A program made the translations under genes and the position numbers. A DNA stretch of 64,000 nt. Source: Actinomycetota bacterium. GTDB lineage: Bacteria; Actinomycetota; Actinomycetes; Streptosporangiales; Streptosporangiaceae. How positions within the stretch are numbered: the stretch's first letter is position 1; every line of letters begins with the position of its first letter. Below, piece after piece: positions 24,809 through 32,382 of the stretch. The notes beneath the pieces were generated by a model. It was not told where the DNA came from, searched no databases, and saw only the letters and a program-made list of their open reading frames with translations. The DNA lies in NCBI GenBank assembly GCA_027314595.1, contig DAHVAN010000356.1, positions 1 through 64,000 on the forward strand, in the 5' to 3' direction.

Positions 24809-25563
24809 GTCTCCTCCTGCGTACGGAGAAATTCTAGTGACGCTACAGCGGGGAGCGACGCGCCTAGGATCACATCGAACAGGTTGAGGGTGTCGTCTAC
24901 CACGTCCGCCGCTGTGCTCGTCACGTCACGTATGGCGGTGGTGAGGCTCACGGTTGAGATGCCGTCTCTAGTGGCGATGCCGAATGCGCCGGCAAGCCCA
25001 ACGCTCGCGCCTTCCGGGACTACATGCAACCTGATTACCTGCGACTCCGCCCGTGCGGCCAGGTGCGCGCACTGCTCCGCCATGACCTGAGACGAGCCGA
25101 CGCGCCGCTGCAGCACCGTGTGATCGATGACCGCCGTAACCCGTGCATGTCCTAGGACTCGCTGACGTTCGAGTCGGGCCGCGACAATGTCGGCAGACTG
25201 CTCGTGAGCACGGGCGTATCCCTCGGTCTGAAGCAGGCCGGGAACTACTAGCGGTCCCCAGAACCGGAGGGTAGTCGCCTGAGCTTCAGCGGTCAGGTAT
25301 GGCATGAACCACTCCGGGGTGCCCGACTTGGCGCGCTGTGCTAGGTCCGTGAGCGTGTCGAGGGGTGCGCCCGTAGCCCCGGCCCATGCTGCTAGCACAG
25401 CGTCGGACGGTACGGGATGGGCGGGGTTTTCCGCCTTGCTGACGACCGGGCGCGACACGTTGAGCTTTTTCGCCAGCGAACCGTGGGACTCGAATCCGGC
25501 ATCGAATCGCGATTGCTTCAGGATCGTAGCTAGCTGTTCTCGCGGCGTAGGCACGGTGCGCAC
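24790..25563 (-). CDS. XRE-family regulator with DUF5753
   Basis: 257 residues. The N-terminal HTH (about 8-60) contains ESHGSLAKKLNVSRPVVSKA. The DUF5753 sensor domain (about 80-255) contains the typical blocks GPLVVPGLLQTEGYARAH, RLERQRVL, IDHTVLQRRVG, AEQCAHLA and VVPEGASVGLAGAF. It overlaps the downstream DUF397 gene and would be cotranscribed. Such regulators control development or their own operon. The 175 bases between it and the plus-strand gene at 25739 form a divergent promoter region. Confidence 0.9.
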   Translation of the reverse strand: MRTVPTPREQLATILKQSRFDAGFESHGSLAKKLNVSRPVVSKAENPAHPVPSDAVLAAWAGATGAPLDTLTDLAQRAKSGTPEWFMPYLTAEAQATTLRFWGPLVVPGLLQTEGYARAHEQSADIVAARLERQRVLGHARVTAVIDHTVLQRRVGSSQVMAEQCAHLAARAESQVIRLHVVPEGASVGLAGAFGIATRDGISTVSLTTAIRDVTSTAADVVDDTLNLFDVILGASLPAVASLEFLRTQEETWKAQI

Positions 25564-25738
25564 CTTCCGTTACCGGCGTTCAAGAGTGGTCAGCATCGAG
25601 GAAACGTATATCCAATTCTAGCTCCGCATCGTGAGGATGGTCACACGCTCCGCCGTCGGCGGTTAACCGTCCGAATCAGTGCGGCGGCGGAGCGCGCCAG
25701 AGTGGCAAGGTCCGCCATCTTCAAACAAGGGAAAGGCA

Positions 25739-25909
25739 ATGAGCGATACGAAGACGCCAACCGAAGACTTCGCGGCGATGGATGATCCGACGTTCCTAGC
25801 CGAACGGAAGCGCGTACGGGAAGCTCTCGAAGAGCTTACAGAGCGCATGACCGAACTAGACAACGAGTTCATCAGGAGGGCGGGAATCGCGTGGACATCA
25901 GCCAGCTAG
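25739..25909 (+). CDS. Small helical element protein
   Basis: 56 residues from the ATG at 25739 behind AGGGAAAGG. The core is a single amphipathic, probably coiled-coil helix: LAERKRVREALEELTERMTE. It overlaps the next gene by 19 bases, and the pair leads into the GntR-type gene, so three small genes form an operon next to attR. No family is recognised. A recombination directionality factor for the serine integrase could be one of these small genes, which is speculation. Confidence 0.6.
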   Translation: MSDTKTPTEDFAAMDDPTFLAERKRVREALEELTERMTELDNEFIRRAGIAWTSAS

Positions 25910-26091
25910 GGATAGCGACACTGCCTTGCCTCCTGGCCGTCGAAGTGCTCTTGGCCGAACCTGAGGCGCTACAAGACGACGTCCTAGAAAGCTGCCTCTA
26001 CATCTTGCGTGACCGGCTGCGCGGGACGGAAGGCGAGGACGACGGCGGGGAAGACGTAGCAAGGTCTCATGACCCTTGCGAGGTCTCATGA
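25891..26091 (+). CDS. Small acidic element protein
   Basis: 66 residues from a GTG inside the end of the previous gene. MDISQLGIATLPCLLAVEVL is followed by an acidic region with GEDDGGED. Its last codons and stop lie in a 19-bp tandem duplication, and the stop overlaps the GntR-type ATG (ATGA). No domain is recognised. Translational coupling on both sides supports it as a real gene. Confidence 0.55.
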   Translation: MDISQLGIATLPCLLAVEVLLAEPEALQDDVLESCLYILRDRLRGTEGEDDGGEDVARSHDPCEVS

Positions 26092-26096
26092 CCCTT
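26059..26096 (+). repeat. 19-bp tandem duplication at a start/stop overlap
   Basis: Two adjoining 19-bp units (26059-26077 and 26078-26096) share AGGTCTCATGACCCTT and differ at one base. The unit includes the ATGA that ends the 66-residue gene and starts the GntR-type gene. A single unit would give a slightly different C-terminus to the upstream protein. Confidence 0.85.
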
Positions 26097-26444
26097 AAGC
26101 GTGAGCGCGTAGCCCGTGGCGTGCGGGCAGCGATCGAGCACGGCGAATACGCCGACGGGCAGCCCCTCATCCAGCAACGGCTGGCGTCCGAATACGGCGT
26201 GACCCGTGATGTGGTCTGGTGGGCGCTAGCTGACCTTGAGAAAGACGGATGGGTGTCGTTCACTAACAAGCGGTACCTGGTGAACGCCACCCATGTATCT
26301 CGCCAGTTGCAGCGGGTGCTGACCTTCGCTGAGCGCCTTGACCTCACGGAAAAGAAGCTTGACGCGCTGTGCCGGCACCTGCTGCCGGCATCAGGCAGGT
26401 ACGCACCCCCCGGTGTTCGCATGCATGCCGGTCCCGGGGCGTGA
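26088..26444 (+). CDS. GntR-family winged-helix regulator
   Basis: 118 residues from the ATG that overlaps the previous stop. A GntR-type winged helix occupies most of the N-terminus: GVRAAIEHGEYADGQPLIQQ, then RLASEYGVTRDVVWWALADL and a wing at GWVSFTNKRYLV. There is no large effector domain, so it is of the short type. In the pSAM2 family a GntR repressor (KorSA) holds transfer and excision functions off, and this gene sits in the comparable place, 26 bases from the P arm. That role is inferred. Confidence 0.8.
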   Translation: MTLKRERVARGVRAAIEHGEYADGQPLIQQRLASEYGVTRDVVWWALADLEKDGWVSFTNKRYLVNATHVSRQLQRVLTFAERLDLTEKKLDALCRHLLPASGRYAPPGVRMHAGPGA

Positions 26445-26470
26445 GGCAACCCGCAGGTCAGAGGACTGCT

Positions 26471-26525
26471 AGTAGCCTACTTCTACGAATAACTTGCTCA
26501 CCGACCAGAACCACGGGTACACCGA
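26471..26525. other. attR attachment site
   Basis: The right element-chromosome junction. The P arm is 26471-26497, with outer bases AGTAGCCTACTTCTACGAAT. The crossover dinucleotide TC is 26498-26499. The B' half begins at 26500 with acyltransferase codons for Thr-Asp-Gln-Asn-His. Joined with the P' arm at the left end, this gives a 56-bp attP whose halves are both 27 bases. Confidence 0.88.
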
Positions 26526-26766
26526 CCCCGACACGCCGATCGGCCGCCAGCTTCCGGTGAACCGCGCGGTCACGATCGGTGCGGGGTCGTGGCTGGGCGC
26601 CGGGGCGATCGTGCTGCCGGGTTCCCGGATCGGGCGCAACGTGGTGATCGCGGCCGGCTCGGTAGTACGCGGTGAGGTTCCCGACCGGTGCGTCGTCGCC
26701 GGCGTGCCGGCGAAGGTCGTCCGCGAGCACACCGAGGCTGGCTGGTCCCGCCCGGTGATCGTCTGA
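26500..26766 (+). pseudogene. Hexapeptide-repeat acyltransferase, 3' part (split by the element)
   Basis: 88 codons in frame with the 5' part at 14490-14885. TDQNHGYTDPDTPIGRQLP is the substrate-proximal loop of this family, where the His is catalytic. Then come hexapeptide coils IGAGSWLGAGAIVLPGSRIG and NVVIAAGSVVRGEVP and the ending VVAGVPAKVVREH. A TTG at 26494 could start a short product, but it would lack the N-terminal coils. The catalytic His is thus separated from most of the beta-helix. Confidence 0.9.
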
Positions 26767-26804
26767 CGTACCCGACCTGCCGCCTCGTGGCGTGCGCGGG
26801 CCGT

Positions 26805-28751
26805 CTAGATGACATACCTGGTGGGGTAGGTGGTGTGGGTACGCCCTGATGGGGTGTGCCAGACCATGATGCCTGGTGCGGGCTGTTCGAGCCGCCAGCC
26901 GGGGGCCTGCTTGTTCCTGTGGTGGTACCTGCACGGGGCCCCGATGTTGCATTCGCAGCTTGGCCCGGTCGGCCAGGGGATGGTGTGGTCGGCGTCGGCG
27001 GTGGCGGAGGGTCGGTTGCAGCCGGGCGCGACGCATTTGGTGGCTCGGGCTTTGATGAGGTCCTTGACCTTGCGGCTGATGACGTACCGGTCGGAATAGT
27101 GGCGGTGGTCGCAGTGCCCTTGGGCGATCGGGGCGAGCTGGACCCGCAGCCGGCGGAGCAGCCCGGCGACCTGAGCCGCTTGTTCGGCGGTGGCGGGTGT
27201 GCCGGGCTGGCCTAGTGGTGCGGGCGGTGGCTGCCCGCCGTGGGGCGCCGGCCCGGGGGGTGGCCCGGGGGCCGGGTGCAAGCTGGCGCTGGTGGCGTCC
27301 GGGCTGGCGCTGGTGGCGTGCGGGCCTGGGGTCCAGGGGTGGCGGCCGGGTGCGCAGCCGTGGGCGGCGGCGGTGCCGTCGGGGCCGACCACGGTGACAC
27401 ACCAGCGGGTTTCGGGGTGGGCGGCCGCTGCCTGGGTGAGGTCCCGGGTGGTCTGCGGGTCAAGCAGCCCGAACCCGGGGATCTCCCCTGGTGCCGATGA
27501 CCAGCCCAGCAGCGTCCCGGCCGGGACCAGGAGGGTGATGGCGGCCTTGACCGTCGCCGTATGCCCCGCGCTGTCCTGCCGCCCGCTGTCCTGGCGCCCG
27601 CTGTCCTGGCCCGCCCTGTCCTGCCCGGCGCTCTCCTGCTCGGCGCTGTCTGCGGTGGTGAGGCGGGCGAGGGGGTCGCGGCCTTTGGTGAGGTCGAGGA
27701 AGACCAGTGCGCGCAACTGGTCCAGGGTGCCGGGCAGGCCGCCGGCGCGCAGGGCGCGGGCGCAGTCGTCGATGTGCTGGGAGGAGGCGAGCACGTCGGC
27801 GGGGGGCAGGTCCCGGCCGCACAGGGCGGCGTTGCCGGACTGTTCCTGGAACCGGATGACGCGGGCATGCTTTGCGGCGCTGTCCTTGCGGCGCTGCGCG
27901 GCGGCCGGGTCGATCATCATGACCACCCGGGTGCACATGCCGCGCAGCAGGCTGGGCGTCAGCGCCGCCGCGGCCGCTGCCAGCAGCAGGTCGGCCTCGG
28001 CGGCGCCGTCATCGGTCAGGCAGGCCGTGGCGTCGGTGATGATCTGCAGCTGGAACGCGCTGATCAGCCCGTCGTGGAGCAGCCGGCAGCAGGCGGGCAG
28101 CCGCCGGGCCGCGTCCCGGGCCCGGGCCATCGCCTCCTCGGCGGCCGCGTTCTTGATGACCAGTTCCGGGGCCAGCTCATCGGGGGCGAACGGGGTGAAC
28201 CCGTACGGGGTGGCCTTCTTCGGGCTGGGCTCGGCGCGGCGGGCGGCGAACTCGGCGACCGCGGCATGCTGTACCCACGCGCCCCGGGCGGCCAGCCGCC
28301 GTCCCGCGGCGGCCAGGCCCAGGACCTGGTTGTCGGTCAGCGCCTTCAGCACCTGCGGGTCGGCGGCCATCTCGGCGACCGCGGCCAGCACCGCGTCCGG
28401 CTCGCGGGTGTTCAGGGCGCCGCCCTTGGCGAACCCGGTCACGTCCACCTCGGCGGGGTCGGAGGTGCCCGCCAGGCTGAACCAGGTCTGCGGCATCGCG
28501 TCCGCCTCGCCGGGTATCGCGACCAGCCCGGCGTCGATGTCGGCGACCAGTCGCGCCATCTTCGCCGCCCCGTCCCACCCCGCGTCCGCATGCGCCGCAT
28601 CGGGGTCCGGGCCGCCGCCGCCGCTCTTGCCCTGGCCTGCGTCCGCGCTCTTGCCCGGGCCGGAGTGCGGGGGCCGGCCGTTCCCGGGCACGGGCGGGCG
28701 GGACGGCTGCCCGCCGTCTGCTCCGCTGCCGGGAACGGCTCCTGGGGACAT
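26805..28751 (-). CDS. DUF222 and HNH endonuclease domain protein (13E12 type)
   Basis: 648 residues. The DUF222 region (about 60-330) contains LTDNQVLGLAAAGRRLAARG and VIKNAAAEEAMARARDAARR. The HNH motif near the C-terminus reads CVAPGCNRPSATADADHTIP and later CRYHHRNKQAPGW, with the paired Cys and His of an HNH nuclease. A Gln-Ser repeat region is encoded by five 15-bp units. These 13E12-type proteins occur in many copies in actinomycetes and behave like mobile genes, perhaps homing nucleases. ATG follows AAAGGATG; upstream DNA is unusually AT-rich. Confidence 0.88.
   Translation of the reverse strand: MSPGAVPGSGADGGQPSRPPVPGNGRPPHSGPGKSADAGQGKSGGGGPDPDAAHADAGWDGAAKMARLVADIDAGLVAIPGEADAMPQTWFSLAGTSDPAEVDVTGFAKGGALNTREPDAVLAAVAEMAADPQVLKALTDNQVLGLAAAGRRLAARGAWVQHAAVAEFAARRAEPSPKKATPYGFTPFAPDELAPELVIKNAAAEEAMARARDAARRLPACCRLLHDGLISAFQLQIITDATACLTDDGAAEADLLLAAAAAALTPSLLRGMCTRVVMMIDPAAAQRRKDSAAKHARVIRFQEQSGNAALCGRDLPPADVLASSQHIDDCARALRAGGLPGTLDQLRALVFLDLTKGRDPLARLTTADSAEQESAGQDRAGQDSGRQDSGRQDSAGHTATVKAAITLLVPAGTLLGWSSAPGEIPGFGLLDPQTTRDLTQAAAAHPETRWCVTVVGPDGTAAAHGCAPGRHPWTPGPHATSASPDATSASLHPAPGPPPGPAPHGGQPPPAPLGQPGTPATAEQAAQVAGLLRRLRVQLAPIAQGHCDHRHYSDRYVISRKVKDLIKARATKCVAPGCNRPSATADADHTIPWPTGPSCECNIGAPCRYHHRNKQAPGWRLEQPAPGIMVWHTPSGRTHTTYPTRYVI
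27570..27644. repeat. Five 15-bp tandem repeats inside DUF222 gene
   Basis: Units of 15 bp with the shared core CTGTCCTG begin at 27570, 27585, 27600, 27615 and 27630 and encode a Ser/Ala-Gly-Arg-Gln-Asp-type repeat in the protein. Copies three to five have diverged. In-frame expansion is likely variable between strains. Confidence 0.75.
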
Positions 28752-28784
28752 TGGGTAACATCCTTTCGTTCGGTGCTTAGTGCC

Positions 28785-28870
28785 GCATATTCTGCCTCTC
28801 CGAAAATAATATCAAACATCGATATTTAATGCAAGCATATAAATTCTTTTCAAGATCTTTTTCGAACACA
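28785..28870. promoter_or_regulatory. AT-rich island upstream of DUF222/HNH gene
   Basis: About 85 bases of strongly AT-rich DNA in an otherwise GC-rich region. It contains the inverted repeat AATATC (28808-28813) and GATATT (28821-28826). On the minus strand, TTGAAA (28853-28848) with TTAAAT about 18 bases downstream could be a promoter for the DUF222 gene. The composition suggests imported DNA. Confidence 0.5.
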
Positions 28871-28923
28871 TAGGGCTGGCCGTGAACTCGCCGCCGGCTG
28901 GCCATGAGGTCTCCAGAACGGGG

Positions 28924-28939
28924 CGCCGGGTCCCCGGCG
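28924..28939 (-). terminator. Short GC hairpin after response regulator
   Basis: CGCCGG (28924-28929) pairs with CCGGCG (28934-28939) around four bases, 17 bases beyond the response-regulator stop. A plausible but short stop signal on the minus strand. Confidence 0.4.
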
Positions 28940-28955
28940 ACCTGCGGGCGAATCG

Positions 28956-29630
<675 letters not shown>

Positions 29631-29753
29631 CGGTGCGGGTGGTGGTGAGGTCGCGGGATGGTATGGCCCTTCAAGTCTGTCATGACGGCCGTGAGGGGCG
29701 ATCACGATGGCGTTGTATCGATCGCCTCCCGCAAGTTGAGTGATGGTTGTGGT

Positions 29754-31202
29754 CTAGTTGGTGAAAGAGTCCTCGCAGTCACTCTGGTGTGGTCCCGGAG
29801 TGGCCAAGAGGCCACCCCGCCGGCCGCGCCGCGCCGTGAGCCGCGTCAGCCATCGGGCCGGGATGGTCGTCGCGGCCGCCACGCAGAACGACAGGATCGA
29901 AGCCGACATCCAGCTAGCCGGGGTGAAGCCGATGTCGTGCCCGAACGAGGTCCATGCCGCGGCCCACCAGGACACGTAGCCCGGGTTGACGAGCTGGTAG
30001 GTGACGAAGCCCGCGGCCCACGCAAGCAGCATCAGCCAGCGGGAGCGGGCCGCTGCCGACAGGTCCCAGCCCCGCCTGGGCGGAACGAAGTAGTCCGCGA
30101 TCATCACCGCCGACATGGGCACGAACACCGAGCCGATCAGGTACAGGAAGTTCTCGTAGTCGGCGATGTTGAGCCACAGCGCCCCCGCCGTGGTCAGCGC
30201 CGTGATCGTTCCCGCCAGGACTCGCCGGTCCCACAAGGGCCGCAGGTTCTGCGTCGAGACCGCGGTGGAGTAGACATCGGCGAAAGACTGGTCCAGTTCC
30301 CGCGCGGCCAGGATGGCGAACGCCAGGGAGCCGACCGGCAGCGCGATGAACGCCCCGTAGATGTCGTTCGGGTTGCCGCGTGCGACCGTGACCAGTGCGA
30401 GCAGCCCGATGACGTAGCAGAGAACCTGCGTCGTGCTGTAGCCGGCCAGCGCGCCCGCGAAGGCCGCGCGCGGGGTGCGGGAGTGCCGCGTGTAGTCGGC
30501 GGCCAGCGGCGCGAACGAGATGGCGACGGCGACCACCGTGTCGGTGGCAGCCCAGTAGCCGGACCAGGTGCCGTGCGCGGAGTTGGCGAGCGGGTGCCTG
30601 ATGAGCTGGATGAACAGGTAGCACATCACGATGAGCACGGCGCCGGTGGCGTACCGCCGGAGCACCCGGATGGCGCCGAGCGGCCGGACGGTCAGCAGGC
30701 CCGTTACCGCACCCGCGATCAGGACGTAGCCATACTTCGGCAGGGCTGGCGCGACCGTGTGCGCGGCCGTCGCGATCGTGACCAGTTCGAAGATTCCCCA
30801 CCCGATGCACTGCAGGATGTTGAGCACGGTGGGCAGGTAGGACAGCCTGGCCCCGAACAGCCCGCGGAGCAGCACCATGGCCGGCGCGCCGGTCTGCGCC
30901 CCGGCCAGTCCGGCCAGCGCAAGCGGCAGGGTGCCTAGCACGGTGCCGACGACGATCGCCGCCAGCGCGGCGGCCAGGGAAAGCTCAGGAGTGCCCGCCC
31001 CCGCGGGCTGCAGCACGAAGATCGCGGCGGTGAAGCCGAGAAGGCTCACACCGAGATTGCCCCACAGTCCGAATTGATCGAGCATGCTGAGCGCCTGCGG
31101 CACAGGCTCGGCGAGCGTTCTGGCGACTTCTGAGTGACGGTCTCCGGGGACGGTCACGAACGTGCCCTCGGTGTTACCGCTGGCACTGGTGGTCGATGCC
31201 AC
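29754..31202 (-). CDS. cytX: NCS1-family permease, probable thiamine-precursor transporter
   Basis: 482 residues with about twelve membrane segments and NCS1 blocks such as GFTAAIFVLQPAGAG, GAQTGAPAMVLLRGLFGARL, NIADYENFLYLIGSVFVPM and FVPPRRGWD. NCS1 proteins carry purines, pyrimidines, hydantoins or thiamine precursors. The gene has a TPP riboswitch directly upstream, whose 3' end includes the ribosome binding site. This points to a CytX-like uptake system for hydroxymethylpyrimidine or a related thiamine precursor. The GTG at 31202 follows GGGAGG at five bases. The substrate is inferred from the riboswitch. Confidence 0.82.
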   Translation of the reverse strand: MASTTSASGNTEGTFVTVPGDRHSEVARTLAEPVPQALSMLDQFGLWGNLGVSLLGFTAAIFVLQPAGAGTPELSLAAALAAIVVGTVLGTLPLALAGLAGAQTGAPAMVLLRGLFGARLSYLPTVLNILQCIGWGIFELVTIATAAHTVAPALPKYGYVLIAGAVTGLLTVRPLGAIRVLRRYATGAVLIVMCYLFIQLIRHPLANSAHGTWSGYWAATDTVVAVAISFAPLAADYTRHSRTPRAAFAGALAGYSTTQVLCYVIGLLALVTVARGNPNDIYGAFIALPVGSLAFAILAARELDQSFADVYSTAVSTQNLRPLWDRRVLAGTITALTTAGALWLNIADYENFLYLIGSVFVPMSAVMIADYFVPPRRGWDLSAAARSRWLMLLAWAAGFVTYQLVNPGYVSWWAAAWTSFGHDIGFTPASWMSASILSFCVAAATTIPARWLTRLTARRGRRGGLLATPGPHQSDCEDSFTN

Positions 31203-31207
31203 GGCAG

Positions 31208-31321
31208 CCTCCCTACGCCGGAATTACCCGGACAGGTTCAGACGGTCGGTGGCGCGTGGGCCGGTCCCCGCCAGGGAAGCGGCCAGCCACCCTCTCAGCC
31301 CGGTCAGCCCGAGCTCCCGTG
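31208..31321 (-). promoter_or_regulatory. TPP riboswitch (THI element)
   Basis: Read on the minus strand, the element begins at GGGAGCTCGGGCTGACC, continues with CTGAGAGGGTGGC, and after a variable stem has GACCGTCTGAACCTGT, then CCGGGTAATTCCGGCGTAG and GGAGG. CTGAGA and the CTGAACCTG...GTAATxCCGGCGTAGGGA parts are the highly conserved TPP-binding core. GGGAGG at 31208-31213 is the cytX ribosome binding site, so ligand binding most likely hides it and blocks translation when thiamine diphosphate is plentiful. Confidence 0.93.
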
Positions 31322-31357
31322 CGTGTTCAGTTGTGCGCAATCCTAACAGGCCAGCTT

Positions 31358-31561
31358 TCAGGGAGCCGGGCCGGCCGGAGGCCGGCCCGGCTTGCGCATC
31401 TGCCCGGCGTCGCGGGGCACCCGGCCGGCCTCGCCGAGAGCGCGACGGAGCAGGAACTCGATCTGAGCGTTGGTGCTTCGCATCTCGTCGGCCGCCCAGC
31501 TGGCCAGGGCGTCGTACACGGCCGGGTCGAGCCGCAGCAGCACGTTCTTGCGTTCGGCCAT
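31358..31561 (-). CDS. Ribbon-helix-helix (Arc-type) DNA-binding protein
   Basis: 67 residues. MAERKNVLLRLDPAVYDALA is the ribbon strand with the first helix, and MRSTNAQIEFLLRRALGEAG the second helix. The tail is basic and Pro-rich. In many actinomycetes a gene of this kind follows directly on an SPFH-domain protein gene. Here it lies 15 bases after the remains of such a gene. The intact frame suggests it is still under selection. It probably regulates its own promoter around 31790-31830. Confidence 0.82.
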   Translation of the reverse strand: MAERKNVLLRLDPAVYDALASWAADEMRSTNAQIEFLLRRALGEAGRVPRDAGQMRKPGRPPAGPAP

Positions 31562-31576
31562 TCGCCATGCCCGCCG

Positions 31577-31776
31577 TTACTGGTACAGCGATCCGGTGTT
31601 CACGACCTGCTGTGCCGCCTGTTCGCCGCAGAGCACCGCGAGCAGGCCGGAGACGATGGCCGCCTTCCGCTCCCCGTCGAGTCCGACGACGCCCTGAGGC
31701 GCGTCTCGACGACCTGCACGCCGGCGGGCCGGACCCGCTCGGTGAGCTTTTCGATGATCTGACCCTGGGCTGACAT
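31577..31776 (-). pseudogene. Decayed SPFH (band 7) protein gene
   Basis: Two pieces of an SPFH-domain C-terminal region in different frames. The first (31776 to about 31696) reads IIEKLTERVRPAGVQVVETRL; the second (about 31690-31577) reads GVVGLDGERKAAIVSGLLAV followed by LCGEQAAQQVVNTGSLYQ and a stop. In intact homologues about 50 residues separate these, including the ML-QRQQA helix, and about 160 precede them. So the gene has lost its N-terminus and an internal part and is frameshifted. A good ribosome binding site (GGAGGTG) and start remain. Confidence 0.75.
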
Positions 31777-31915
31777 CTGCCCACCTCCATCGGAACCTCT
31801 CTGATACCATGATTGTATCGTCGTGATATCAATTTCTGGCAAGCAGCGCCGCGCCGCCCGAAAGCGCTCGGCGCGCGCCGGCGCGCACCGGCGCGCTGCG
31901 CTCGGGATGCCGAGG

Positions 31916-32284
31916 TCAGAGCTTCGGCGTGAAGGCCTCGCCGCGCATGGCGCGCTCGACAAGGGCGACGGCCCGCGCGGTGGCGGCGAGCCTGCGGCCC
32001 TCGGTCCGGTAGGCGGCGAGAACCGCGTCGACGGCATGCGGCGGCAGTGCCACGGCGAGTTCGGTGCGCGCGGTGCGGTACCCCTGGCGGGCGCCCTCGA
32101 CGCAGGCCGCCGTGTGGTGACGGGCCATGGCGGCGAGCGCCACCGGATGCCGGCGCAGCACGCCGTGCAGCCGGTAGTCGGGCGGGACTACGTCAAGCAG
32201 CCACGCGACGGCGGTCGACTCGAAGTCGTCGCTGTCCGGCGGATGCACCCCGGTTGGCCATCCCGGCGGTATGTACGCGGCCAT
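31916..32284 (-). CDS. Conserved hypothetical protein, 122 residues
   Basis: Begins MAAYIPPGWPTGVHPPDSDD followed by FESTAVAWLLDVVPPDYRLH, then mostly alpha-helix to AMRGEAFTPKL. I recognise the pattern as a widespread actinomycete hypothetical protein. No catalytic motif or membrane segment is seen. The ATG at 32284 is preferred over one four codons upstream. Its promoter would lie in 32285-32382, next to the prcB end. Confidence 0.7.
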   Translation of the reverse strand: MAAYIPPGWPTGVHPPDSDDFESTAVAWLLDVVPPDYRLHGVLRRHPVALAAMARHHTAACVEGARQGYRTARTELAVALPPHAVDAVLAAYRTEGRRLAATARAVALVERAMRGEAFTPKL

Positions 32285-32382
32285 GGCTGAAAGCATAGCA
32301 AGAGGTCGAACGGCAATTCGAGTACCCCCGATGCCCAGGGGTAGTAGCCGCCTTCAGCCGACGATTGTGACTTTTCGCGTAG

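Larger units (their letters stand above)
14884..26499. mobile_element. Integrative (conjugative-type) element in an acyltransferase gene
   Basis: About 11.6 kb between two recombination sites. It starts with a large serine integrase and ends with a GntR-type regulator. Between them lie a minus-strand operon of eight overlapping or near-abutting genes including an FtsK/TraB-type ATPase, an HTH-NB-ARC-TPR gene, a transposase remnant and an HTH/DUF397 pair. Deleting it restores the acyltransferase reading frame exactly. The integrase half has more AAA/GAA codons and less GC than the host flanks, which fits foreign origin. No replication initiator or relaxase is visible. It resembles actinomycete integrative conjugative elements that move double-stranded DNA by a TraB-type pump, but transfer ability is inferred only. 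Confidence 0.88.

Noticed and set aside
14884-26499. Replication initiator, relaxase or tyrosine integrase in the element
   Set aside because: None of the frames shows the motifs; only the serine integrase and TraB-type ATPase are recognised, so I do not claim autonomous replication.
27190-28758. 522-codon plus-strand frame opposite the DUF222/HNH gene
   Set aside because: Ala/Ser-rich shadow without motif.
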